From Amblyomma americanum (Eukaryota > Arthropoda > Arachnida > Ixodida > Ixodidae), in contig NC_135500.1 of NCBI RefSeq assembly GCF_052857255.1, positions 161,027,189-161,091,188 on the forward strand: 64,000 nucleotides of DNA. Reading direction: 5' to 3'. The notes under the pieces are model-generated. The model worked only from the letters and a program-made list of their open reading frames with translations. It had not been told where the DNA came from and did not search any database. Each line of letters opens with the position of its first letter. The first letter of the stretch is position 1. Shown piece by piece: positions 48,755 to 58,374 of the stretch. The translations under genes were made by a program, and so were the position numbers.

Positions 48755-48945
48755 TGGCCTCGTGGTAGAGCATCCATCTCGTATTCAGAAAGGGATTGAT
48801 TCAGAGCCCCCTGTGCCGTTGGGTGCCCGTTTTTGGCTTTCTAATGATACAAGATTTCCTCCCGCATGGTGCTGGGCTTTTCTGGGGTGAAATATTTGGG
48901 AAAAAGGGCTTTTACCGGCTCACCTTGACCTAAATAGAAAATACA
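48755..48945 (+). mobile_element. Diverged SINE, second family (type C)
   Basis: It aligns with the copy at 32711: GTGGCCTCGTGGTAGAGCATCC (A box), then GGGTGCCCG, TGGTGCTGGGCTT, GGGTGAAATATTTGGGAAAAAGGG and CACCTTGACCTAAATAGAAAATA. Many substitutions mark it as older. It stands head to tail-inverted with the next copy. Confidence 0.72.
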
Positions 48946-48949
48946 GGCG

Positions 48950-49137
48950 AGGGACCAAGCTCGTCTTTGTGCAGTACTGGCCAGTATGTCCCCTTTTCGT
49001 CCCCTCAATGTGTGGTGAAAGAACTATTTCCCGGGTATCTCGCCGTAGACAAGCTGAGGACCAGGCCAGGAAAAAGTGAGTACCAAGCGGCACTGGGGAT
49101 GGAACCCAGTACCTTCCGCATGTGAGCCTAATGCTCA
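48950..49137 (-). mobile_element. Diverged SINE, second family (type C), inverted
   Basis: Minus strand: GAGCATTAGGCTCACATGCGGAAGG, then GGGTTCCATCCCCAGTGCC (B box) at about 49135-49085, followed by a body with GAGATACCCGGGAAATAG. The tRNA-like head is well preserved, but the body belongs to a different subfamily from 32711. With the + copy at 48755 it forms an inverted pair. Confidence 0.7.
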
Positions 49138-49329
49138 AGCAACTTATTGAGGGAGTTGTTCATTTCCAGATAATTAGCGACCAATTTCAATAACCTGAGC
49201 ATACTCTAAAATAAAATACGGCATTCAATTTGATTTTGCAATCTATCTATCGTCTGTCGACCAATTTCGTCCAAATCATCACATTCAAAGACAATCATGT
49301 GGCTCTAAACTAGCACTGATTCTTCTTGG

Positions 49330-50480
49330 ACTGTTTCCAATAATTATCGCAGGATCTCTGCTGATGCCATTATATTAGATTCCGGAAAGCATTCGACAAA
49401 ATACCTTACTGCCCCTTTATAGTTATGGTGTCTAGAGTAAACCTCTACTGACTCGATCCTAATTGGATCCAAGGCCTTCTAATCTACCGTATACAGTTTG
49501 TATTTGACAATAGTCAATCGTCCTCACTTTCACGTGTTCATTTAAGTCTGCCCAAATGCACTGTCCTTAGACCTTTACTAATTTTCGTTTACATTCGATA
49601 TCTCTTCGGCTGTAGCCTCTACTATCCTACTTTTAACTGATGACTGTGTACTTTACAGCTTTTTAACTAACTCATCCGATTCTTCTCCACTCCAAAAGGA
49701 CCTGATTCGGATACAACAATGGTTCGCTACGTGAATGCCGTTCCAGTATACCACTAACGCTGTACTTATTTGTTTCAGCTGCAGCCGAACCTACACACCT
49801 CCTACTAAAAAATTCAGAATAGTACTGTTTTTCCAACAAACTTGCTAGCTTATTTTGTGTTCATGTCATTTATGTTTTAATATAATCAAGCCACGTAATC
49901 CACGGAATCGGTTCCGCTAACCTAACTGCTGGATCTGTCCGCCGTAACCTGCCCTTTGTACGTTTTCCTATAAAAATACAAGCTTACAAAAGCCTTACGC
50001 GATTTAAACTTCAACATGCCAGAGCTCATAGCTTTGACCAACTTTATTCTAACTTTAGACAAGCTCTTAAATTGGTTCAGAATTCTGCCACTTGTCTTAT
50101 TTTTTAAGGGTACTGGTACTCCTCTAGCATCTTCGTCATGAATTCCGAGTTATAGCCTCCTAATCTCACTTCTCGGGGCCTTTTGTGGCCGCTGCTTCTA
50201 TCACAAATGTTGCAAGTTTTGTTTTTATTTCATTAATAACCACGTGACAGTCAGTTAACATAACCAGTGCAACGAACACCTCCAACAGGCTGTCCTAACC
50301 GCGTCATCCCGCCACGTGGCCGCACAACAAAATTTCACGAGCCTCTTTTTGAGCCCACAGCTCGCTACTGGAACGGTTTTCCAAGCCATTTGGCGCAGAT
50401 CGCTGATAATTTATCGCTATCTTCATTTATTGCCATGCACACTCCCGCTCTTCATGTAGTCTCCCGCATCCAGCCTTTCA
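49330..50480 (+). mobile_element. Heavily decayed LINE (CR1/Jockey-like)
   Basis: Broken frames on + preserve fragments of a reverse transcriptase: DAIILDFRKAFDK near 49360-49400, TDDCVLY (catalytic box, near 49636-49656) and a C-terminal part with ARYWNGFPSHLA near 50360-50400. Order and spacing agree with the copy at 8905-10427, but stops and frameshifts are numerous. It is an old dead copy. Confidence 0.7.
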
Positions 50481-50804
50481 AATACAAATATAAAAATAGC
50501 AAATCCAATTCATTGCAAGTCTGGCACAGGCAGCTACTACGTGGCAGTAGTCATCGCGCTGTGTATATTACGCCAAAGTCATAACTCGCCATTGGTTTGT
50601 CTCTGCTTTATGTATAGGAACTAGTAGGCGCTTTTTTAGTAAATACAATAATATTTTGATTTTAGTTTTCCACCGCTGCTGAACACAAAGTTAACAAAAT
50701 GCCCATTAGGGTCACAGTGACGCTACAGAAACGTTAGTGTTACCCTTTTTAAGGCATTATGGATCAAAATAACAAGCTGCGGGCGATAAATTCATAACCA
50801 ACCT

Positions 50805-51095
50805 TTGAGTCATGAGCAATCAGCTCTACGCAGCATTCATAGGTGCTATCACGCAGCGTTGCTTCAGAAAACTATAATACTCGACCAAAAATGCTTAAAA
50901 TGCGAAAAGGCATACTTGACAATTGATTCATTATTAGAGACAGAGTACAAAAGCCTGCATTTGGACCTAAAGTTCTGCGAAGCGCAAACCCTGATTTATG
51001 CGCTGCGTTTAGAACAGAGCCATCGCGAGTCTTATTTACATACCGCGAAGGTGATGCAAGACTGCGTTGAGGGTTACAGGAGTAAGCACGCTTGA
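50805..51095 (+). CDS. Small ORF, 96 codons, unrecognised
   Basis: This ATG-to-TGA frame has a protein-like composition, including LLETEYKSLHLDLKFCEAQT and a CLKC motif, with leucine/charge spacing suggesting helices. No signal peptide is present. A GTAAGC donor-like string near 51082 could end an exon before the stop. No upstream promoter or acceptor is convincing. It may be an exon, transposon debris or chance. Confidence 0.2.
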   Translation: MSHEQSALRSIHRCYHAALLQKTIILDQKCLKCEKAYLTIDSLLETEYKSLHLDLKFCEAQTLIYALRLEQSHRESYLHTAKVMQDCVEGYRSKHA

Positions 51096-53178
51096 TGCTT
51101 TTATTTTAGTTTTCTGGTTTTGGTTGCCTTTTCGATTTCCGAAACAAACAGAATTAGAATGCCTCGGCCATATGGTTGAGTCTCAGTAAAATGCACAGCT
51201 CTGCTCAGAGAAGACACTGCCAAAACCGGAACTAAAGCAAGCGACCCATCGAGAAACCGACTCAGCCTCGACGACTAAATAGCAATAAGAAAAAAAAGGG
51301 ATATAATTGAGGACGTCAATTCGGTCACAACGCACTGCGACCAAAAAAAGACTAAACGAATTTAGTTAACAAAGTGAATGTGATAGAAAACGAAAAAAAT
51401 ACAAGGTTATTAGCTCTTTAATGAATATCTTGCAAAAAAACAGATTTAGCTATTAGGCTTCTAGGATGGCACTCGACCAGAGATCAGTACGTAGAAATGT
51501 GAAAGTAGTCAACAGTGGAAAATCATTGCCACGTGAATGGGAGAGCACTGCAGAAAAAGAATACAGGCCTCAGTTCAAATTAAAACTATTTCGGTTTACA
51601 CGGAACGTCAGAATAGAGTTGAGGTACTTCGTGACACTGACTGAATGAAATCATTCGAAACGATATGACGCTTCTGGTAGTGCTTGAGAAAAAAGACAGT
51701 AAACAACAAAAAATGGAATGAAAAGAAGTTTCTGGAACATGCAGGATGATGAGGCACATTTTCGGATTTGATTCTTAGAGTTAGCTCGAAATGCTGCAGA
51801 ACTGTTACAGGTTCAATGGAGTTCTGAGGCGACGGAAAGAAACGCGAACAGAGCGGAGTCTGGGCGCTCCGCGGTTCGCATTTCTTTTCGTCACGCCTTT
51901 ACTTCGGTGCTAGCAAAAAGAGGCTACAGTCATTCATAATGCATTCTAGGACGACTGCAACCTTTTATTCTTACCACTCTGGTAAAAATGCGCAGGAATA
52001 AAAATTCCAACAGCGGAGCGCGTAAGCGCTGTGTTGGCAGGGGACAAACAAACAAATGATTTAACAAAGAAAGTAAATAACCCAAATAAGCCCGTTCATT
52101 TTGAAACGGAATGATATGACTGCGTGGAAAAAAGTAAACAAAAATGGAGACTAAGTGATGCCTCCGATGACCGCATTATGAGGAAGGACAGCCACAACGC
52201 CTTGGTGCCCAACCAGCGCGTGCACTTATATGGCGTCGCCAATCCAGGCGTTAAGGAAGAGTGAAAAGGCAGCATCATATAAAATACGTGTCTACAGCAC
52301 ATCGCCCTATGCCAATAACGCGAGGCCTGCAAAAGCATGCGTGTCGCATGCGCTTTGGGGTGTCAAATCACCATACGCAGTGCCCTTTCTCTCGTGCATT
52401 TTTCACAGAACACGGACGTGTCGTTTCCAGATACAAGCCAGATCTGTACACATGAGTATACATACATAAAACGAGGGTGAATGTCTCCGGAGTTTAGAAA
52501 CAGGTAGAGCGGCTTGCGGGAAAATGAAGGGAAGCCTTCCATTGGGATGGCCGAGAACATATGGAATGTGATGAGAGGAACGGACCCAGAACTGGCAGAA
52601 GGAAGGTGAGAAACCAGGCACCAGATGGCAGATACGGCCGCCTATCCACTAAGCTGTTCGCGCCGCCAGGTTCCCACCTTGGGAGATGTTGGCTCCGCAA
52701 GCGATTCGCGGCGTTGATACCGGGTCCGTCTTGGCCACGTTATTACCATCATATTGACGAAACCAGAGCAGCTCACCCGTCGGTTGCATTGCACGAGCTA
52801 AGCCCTCAAAACTCATATTTCATACCCGATGCTCCCCGGAGAATTCGTTTTTGCACTCTGTTGATTTCCTGGGGCGGCTAGATGAGAGGAAATATATCCT
52901 GCTCGTATAAAAACAAAACCAAATTTTGCGAAAGAAATTTTCGTAAAGGTGATCATTCTCTCAATGGTTTTGTTAGTGACTGAGAATTTCTCGTTTTTTT
53001 CTCACTAAGCATAAACCTTCTAAAATCATAGGGAGAAGTACCCCGAGTTACAGAGGGAATGCCTCATGCCAAAGAGAAGCATATCTTATAGCGCGGCACT
53101 TTTATTCTCCACATATCCTAAAACAGTATTGATCCATTGCAGTATTAAAATATTATGTATGCCTATAAGCAAATGCTG
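51096..53178. other. Unrecognised DNA
   Basis: Several overlapping short frames on both strands between 52100 and 52900, none with a domain I know. No array or repeat was identified. Confidence 0.45.
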
Positions 53179-53180
53179 CA

Positions 53181-53615
53181 CCCTCCGTAGTGGCGCAGTG
53201 GCGATGGCGTGCTGCTGCAGCCGAAGGCCGCGGGACTAATAATAATAATTGGTTTTTGGGAAAGGAAATGGCGTAGTATCTGCTCATATATCGTTGGACA
53301 CCTGAACCGCGCCGTAAACGAAGAGATATAGGAGGGAGTGAAAGTAGAAAGGAAGAAGAGGTGCCGTACTGGAGGGCTCGGAATAATTTCGACCACCTGG
53401 GGATCTTTAGCGTGCACTGATATCGCACAGCACACGGGCGTCTTAGCCTTTTTCCTCCATAAAAACGCAGCCGCCGCGGTCGGGTTCGAACCCTGGAACT
53501 CCGGATCAGTAGTCGAGCGCCCTAACCACTGAGCCACTGCAGGGGGTGAAAGGCCGCGGGACTGAAGCCATAAAGCGGGGACCAGTTTTGATGCGAAAGC
53601 GTTTCTTGTCTCAAG
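53181..53615 (+). mobile_element. Older SINE-like copy split by a younger SINE
   Basis: Left part 53181-53237 (CTCCGTAGTGGCGCAGTGGCGATGGCGTGCTGCTGCAGCCGAAGG) has a tRNA-like A box. It continues after the inserted SINE at 53564 (GAAGCCATAAAGCGGGGACCAGTTTTGATGCGAAAGCG). The target duplication of the younger element falls in the middle of it. The family of the older copy is uncertain; its head resembles a relative of the Ruka-like SINEs. Confidence 0.55.
53224..53563 (-). mobile_element. tRNA-derived SINE (Ruka-like, type A) with 14-bp TSD
   Basis: Minus strand: the head CCTGCAGTGGCTCAGTGG begins near 53546, with B box GGGTTCGAACCC, GTGCACGCTAAAGATCCCCAGG, GGCACCTCTTCTTCC and GAGCAGATACTACGCCATTTCC. 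It ends with the (ATT)n tail at 53238-53250. The target duplication AAGGCCGCGGGACT is perfect (53224-53237 and 53550-53563), so the insertion is recent relative to the host copy it interrupts. Confidence 0.95.
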
Positions 53616-53714
53616 ACTGGCGCGTACAAAACATGTCATCAGAGCGCGCCGGCAGTGCATGTCATCATAATGTGTCCACACGAACTGTCTGCCATTCATC
53701 ATAGAGGTATTAAT

Positions 53715-54055
53715 AAAATAGTTGAATATCTAATTATGTATTTAACTTGAACGAGTAAATAAGTAGCCAAAGTAAAACATTAAGTGTATAATTATTGACC
53801 AAAGTGCAAAATTAAATTAATCAGTCAATTACTTAAAAATGCTTGGAAACCTAATCGAATATGTTTATAAGTAACTTACTGATTTCAATAAACAATTTAA
53901 TTTAATTAAAATCAATTGAGTAATAAAGGGACGATTAAGTGGATAATTAATAAGTTGGGAGAATTATTTACAAATTAATTGGTAATTTATTCATATTGAT
54001 CGGTGACCTAATTACCTCTAAAGTTAATTTTTCAATTAAACTAATTTCTTACTAG
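53715..54055. repeat. AT-rich degenerate TTAAT/AATTA block
   Basis: About 340 bp dominated by TAATT, AATTA and TTAAT words without a fixed period. It looks like a decayed short tandem array. It lies between inverted segments ATGCGAAAGCGTTTCT (53591-53606) and AGAAATGCTTTCGCAT (54200-54215), which match with one mismatch, so all three may belong to a single larger element of about 620 bp. Confidence 0.6.
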
Positions 54056-54294
54056 TACTTAGGGGTGCTTATTAGGCGCCCTATGAAAGGATCCCCGTCT
54101 TCAGATGTGGTAGGGTCAAACTTAAAGCGAAAACACGACTTAGAAACGGCAAAGGCATTACAGAAACTAACATGCAGCAACACAATAGGCAGCAGTAAGA
54201 GAAATGCTTTCGCATTACTGCACCTAAATTTAACTGCACCTCTGGAATTATCGATTGGCAGGAATGTGAAAAATTTCATGAACGGTATATCAGC

Positions 54295-54845
54295 TTAAAG
54301 GGCCACAGAAAGAAGTGTTTGAGCTTGGCTTTAAAATGCTTGCACTATGTAGAGTACAGGCCACCGAATGTCCATGCCGCGTACGGGACCTCAAAAGCGA
54401 ACGGGAAATTTACAATATATTTTATAAAAATACCTGCTTTGGGCCTCGCAGCGACCCGCCGTGCCGGGCTTTCAAACGAAAACCTGGAAGACGACGTCAC
54501 GTCTTGCTAATGACGTCAGCAGCCGGGGATTATCATTGGTTCACAGCGCCAAATTCTTTCAGACGTCACGCGCTACCGCGGCCGAGGCCACTCCGCGCTG
54601 GCCGCAGCCGGCGGAGGTTGGGGAGCGGCCGACTGGGTGGGCCGGTGGAGGAGCGCCGCTGTTTTGGCATGCGAGAGGAGAGGGAAAGGCACGAAGACGC
54701 GGAAGTTCAAATTTTGTCTGCATATAACTCAGCTTCCACAAAACGCATTAAAATAATTCTTGATGGAGATTAATTATGAACCGCCGTCTTTTAACATCTC
54801 AGACATATCGCACCTTTATTGAGACCCCTTTCTGGGTCCCTTTAA
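54295..54845. mobile_element. TTAA-flanked inverted-repeat transposon (non-autonomous)
   Basis: TTAA at 54295-54298 and at 54842-54845 flanks a 543-bp body. The left end AGGGCCACAGAAAGAAGT and the right end, read in reverse complement as AGGGACCCAGAAAGGGGT, match at 14 of 18 positions. A TTAA target duplication is known for piggyBac and Kolobok families, among others, so the superfamily is open. The interior is CpG-rich (about 54560-54660) and has no transposase, only frames up to 152 codons with no recognisable domain. It is best called a MITE or a deletion derivative. Confidence 0.78.
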
Positions 54846-55196
54846 GGGAAAGAAGCCAAGGGGCACAAAATCATTTCGGAGCCCTCAGCCACATGTGTCC
54901 CTCATCGCCCATGTGCATCGGACAATAAAACCGATGCCCCATATCACCAAACTTCGCAAAATATTTCATTTAACCATCATCTGCTCTCTACATCCTACTA
55001 CGAGTTTAAAACGAGACAAAAGGAAAGACTTAGAAGAAAATAGGATCGCGATTTTCAACTTTGCGAATGACAAAAAAATCGGGTTGTGAAAAAAAAGGAG
55101 CACAGAAAAGGCTGAAGTGCTGCAGTCCACAAACCTGTCTAGAGCGCTTGAGCGGAGCATCAGAGAGTAAAAATCTGCTATTTACAAAATGCCTAG

Positions 55197-55302
55197 AAGG
55201 CAGGCAGGCCTGGCAGGCATGGCAGGCATGGCAGGCATGGCAGGCATGGCAGGCAGGCATGGCAGGCAGGCATGGCAGGCATGGCAGGCATGGCAGGCAT
55301 GG

Positions 55303-55334
<32 letters not shown>

Positions 55335-55339
55335 CATGG

Positions 55340-55375
<36 letters not shown>

Positions 55376-55494
55376 CATGGCAGGCATGGCAGGCATGGCA
55401 GGCATGGCAGGCAGGCATGGCAGGCAGGCATGGCAGGCAGGCATGGCAGGCAGGCATGGCAGGCAGGCAGGCATGGCAGGCATGGCAGGCATGG

Positions 55495-55558
<64 letters not shown>

Positions 55559-55562
55559 CTGG

Positions 55563-55602
<40 letters not shown>

Positions 55603-55946
55603 CATGGCAGGCAGGCATGGCAGGTAGGCAGGCATGGCAGGCAGGCATGGCAGGCAGGCATGGCAGGCAGGCAGGCATGGCAGGCATGGCAGGCATGGCA
55701 GGCATGGCAGGCATGGCAGGCAGGCAGGCAGGCAGGCAGGCATGGCAGGCAGGCATGGCAGGCAGGCATGGCAGGCATGGCAGGCATGGCAGGCATGGCA
55801 GGCATGGCAGGCATGGCAGGCAGGCATGGCAGGCAGGCAGGCAGGCAGGCAGGCAGGCATGGCAGGCAGGCATGGCAGGCAGGCATGGCAGGCAGGCATG
55901 GCAGGCAGGCATGGCATGGCAGGCATGGCAGGCATGGCAGGCATGG

Positions 55947-55982
<36 letters not shown>

Positions 55983-56116
55983 CATGGCATGCAGGCATGG
56001 CAGGCAGGCATGGCAGGCAGGCATGGCAGGCATGGCATGGCAGGCAGGCATGGCAGGCAGGCATGGCAGGCATGGCATGGCAGGCATGGCAGGCATGGCA
56101 GGCATGGCAGGCATGG

Positions 56117-56156
<40 letters not shown>

Positions 56157-56291
56157 CATGGCATGGCATGGCATGGCATGGCATGGCATGGCATGGCATG
56201 GCAGGCATGGCATGGCATGGCATGGCATGGCAGGCATGGCATGGCATGGCAGGCATGGCAGGCATGGCAGGCATGGCAGGCATGGCAGGCA
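55197..56291. repeat. GGCA/GGCAT array, about 1.1 kb
   Basis: The whole segment is built from two units, the tetramer GGCA and the pentamer GGCAT. Pure GGCA blocks (for example 55499-55601, with single-base changes near 55560) alternate with GGCATGGCA nonamers, and GGCAT is almost pure at the right end (about 56155-56245). It lacks stop codons on both strands, which creates frames of up to 444 codons with Gln-Ala-Gly-Arg or Met-Pro-Ala-Cys-Leu repeats. I treat these as artefacts. A short imperfect copy of the unit (GCAGGCAGACTACAAG) ends it. Confidence 0.97.
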
Positions 56292-56420
56292 GACTACAAG
56301 CTTTAAAATTTTAATGAGAGCCCTCTTAAACAGATCCACGCATGGGTCGGGTCGGCGTTCGACGCCTATACCAAGGCCGTGCTTTAAACACCGTAGCTCT
56401 CAAAAAATGCTTCCTGCCTA

Positions 56421-56471
56421 CCATCGATATATGAGACAGATACTGCGTCATTTCCTTTCCCTCCAAAACCA

Positions 56472-56502
<31 letters not shown>
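56421..56502 (+). mobile_element. 3' fragment of SINE (type A) with (ATT)n tail
   Basis: CCATCGATATATGAGACAGATACTGCG, CATTTCCTTTCCCTCCAAAACCAATT and nine or so ATT units are present; the head and core are missing. It starts about 130 bp after the GGCA array. Confidence 0.88.
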
Positions 56503-56506
<4 letters not shown>

Positions 56507-56924
56507 TGGTCTCGAAGCGCTGATTGCAATACAACTCCAGCAGTAAAAGAAGACATTTTTAAGCATGACGCTTTTATCTAGAATTGACTATACATTTTGC
56601 GAAGAGGCTGCAGGCAGCTTTAAGATTGTCTTCAGACAGCGAAAAGAATAAACTCGGACTTGACAGACCAAAAAACCTGTTTCTTTTTTTCTTGCGTGGC
56701 GTCTGTTCTTTCGACATCCTTCGTCTTTTAACGGAAGAGCGTCAGTACCCCATGTCGGAAAAATTGGTCGGACATCGGCTACGTTGGCGCTAGCGTCGGG
56801 ATTTTAAACCTGGAATCCAAAGCGGCAGGAGCAACAGGTCTCTCCGATTATCCATAACAGTGCGACAGACGTGACAGAGAAGAGAGGACGTCTGTTGCGC
56901 TGTTATAAATTATCGCGAGCACCA

Positions 56925-57260
56925 ACTCGCCCAACAAATGGTATTGTAGGTCTCTCCGGCAACCTAGGTGATCTACCTACGTCCTGTGACCTTGTGGCCT
57001 CATCACAATCAGCCTACCGTGTCAGGTGGCGGTTAAATTTTTCATTCGCCGTAAGAGCTTGCTCTGGAACAGCAACCTAAATCTCACATGCCGCACCTGC
57101 GGCAACAGCCACCATCAGATGGCGGTAGCGCATATCTTAACCTCTGTACCACAGCGCCTGGAGTGGTGCGAGGACTCCAAGTGACCAATGAATATCGAGT
57201 CTAAAATTACAAATTATGCATATATGGGCGTTAACCCATTAATGCAATCGCGACAATTTC
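56925..57260 (+). repeat. Unclassified dispersed repeat R, copy 2
   Basis: It shares with copies 1 and 3 the order: CAACCTAGGTGATC, CCTGTGACCTTGTGGCCTCATCACAATCAGCCTACCG, TCAGGTGGCGGTTAAAT, TTGCTC, CCACAGCGCCTGGAGTGGTGCGAGGACTCC, ATGAATATCGAGTCTAAAATTAC and GCATATATGGGCGTTAACCC. It is the most diverged of the three. It lies 134 bp upstream of copy 3 in the same orientation. Confidence 0.72.
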
Positions 57261-57393
57261 TTAAGGCAAAGCCCAAGTGTCCACTCCTTGTTTGTTAACA
57301 CAACAGCGTTAGCGCTTGCATTCTGCAGAACATCGGACATCGTTGTCAGCGGCGGCACTGTGAACGAAAAGTCCACAGAGGGGAAACCAAGGT

Positions 57394-57745
57394 GGGCCTT
57401 CTAGGTCACGTGACCTTGTGTGGTGATCACAATCAGCCTACCGGAATGTGAGCAAACTGACCACCGTGGCAGGCGGCTGTTAAGTTAAATATTGGTCGCG
57501 AGAGGTTGCTCGGTAAAATCAACTTGGGTCTAACAAGACCCACCAGTGACAGCACCTGCCATCACAGGGCTGTGGCGCATCACTTAACGGCTGAGCCACT
57601 GCGCCAAGAGTGTATGAGGATTCCCAGCAGTATATGAATGTCAAGTGGAAAATTACCAATTTCGCATATATACGCATAAACCCAATAACGCTATATCGTC
57701 ATACACATAAGGCTGATCTTAAATGTCCCCTCCAGTTCTTTTCGC
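57394..57745 (+). repeat. Unclassified dispersed repeat R, copy 3
   Basis: The best preserved copy: TAGGTCACGTGACCTTGTGTGGTGATCACAATCAGCC, GGAATGTGAGCAAACTGACCACCGTGGCAGGCGGC, GGTCGCGAGAGGTTGCTCGG, GAGCCACTGCGCCAAGAGTG, TATATGAATGTCAAGTGG, CGCATATATACGCATAAACCC and ATAAGGCTGATCTTAAATGTCCCCTCC. It contains GTGAGC..AAC and GAGCCACTGCGCC strings that are SINE-like, but no A/B-box pair. No terminal repeats are seen. Confidence 0.78.
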
Positions 57746-58140
57746 GCAACTTTTTTTCAAAATTTAATACGTATCAACTCAAATGTCGACTTTACTCTAT
57801 AAAGGCTCTTTCAGACAAGAACAGCACTGTGTATATTGGAAACGCCTATGTGAAAAAAAAAGAATTGAAGCATGCAAGAAACGCTGCTCAGTAATTGTAA
57901 ATTTGGCTGCAGCTTTATCTTGGTTATTTTAGAGACTGGGAACAAATTATTGATAGCAATTTTATCTTTGAAACAATACTTCCTAACGTGGCGTGTACAA
58001 GATTAATAAACATGTAAATTAATAGATGGCAGAGAAAACTACTCAACGTACTGGCTAAATCTCGTCACCTGGGATCCCCAGATTGCAAAGAGGCATTTAT
58101 TAACGATAAATTCATTGGTTACAAGTTTCAGCCAAACGTT

Positions 58141-58374
58141 TTAAACGCTGGAATGGGTTCTGTGATTCTGTGCTGCGGGCCTGCCCGGCCGAAAGTGTTC
58201 GCCGTATAAGTATGCGTGATGACGAACTAATGTCATAACTTCACGTAATGTCATCAGTTCGCGACGACGGTTTCCGCGCACCATTTCCCCGTGAATTAAA
58301 TGACTCGGGCCACTAAACTCCGTGCACACAATTAGTTGTCGGATCTGTCGCCTGCTGTCCAATGTTGCGCACAT
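58141..58374 (-). CDS. Small minus-strand ORF in CpG-rich DNA, unrecognised
   Basis: The frame has 77 codons with good start context (GAGAAAATG). It reads LDSRRQIRQLIV and GEMVRGNRRRELMTLREV, arginine-rich and probably helical, ending before a TAA. The surrounding 58130-58790 region is richer in CpG than its neighbours, and shows no repeat signature from the rest of the window. It might be a real exon or an unknown transposon fragment. No splice or promoter evidence decides. Confidence 0.25.
   Translation of the reverse strand: MCATLDSRRQIRQLIVCTEFSGPSHLIHGEMVRGNRRRELMTLREVMTLVRHHAYLYGEHFRPGRPAAQNHRTHSSV

Noticed and set aside
55030..56523. Open frames of 188-444 codons on both strands
   Set aside because: They come from a GGCA/GGCAT simple array that contains no stop codons in any useful frame. 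The translations are short-period repeats, and they appear on both strands at once.
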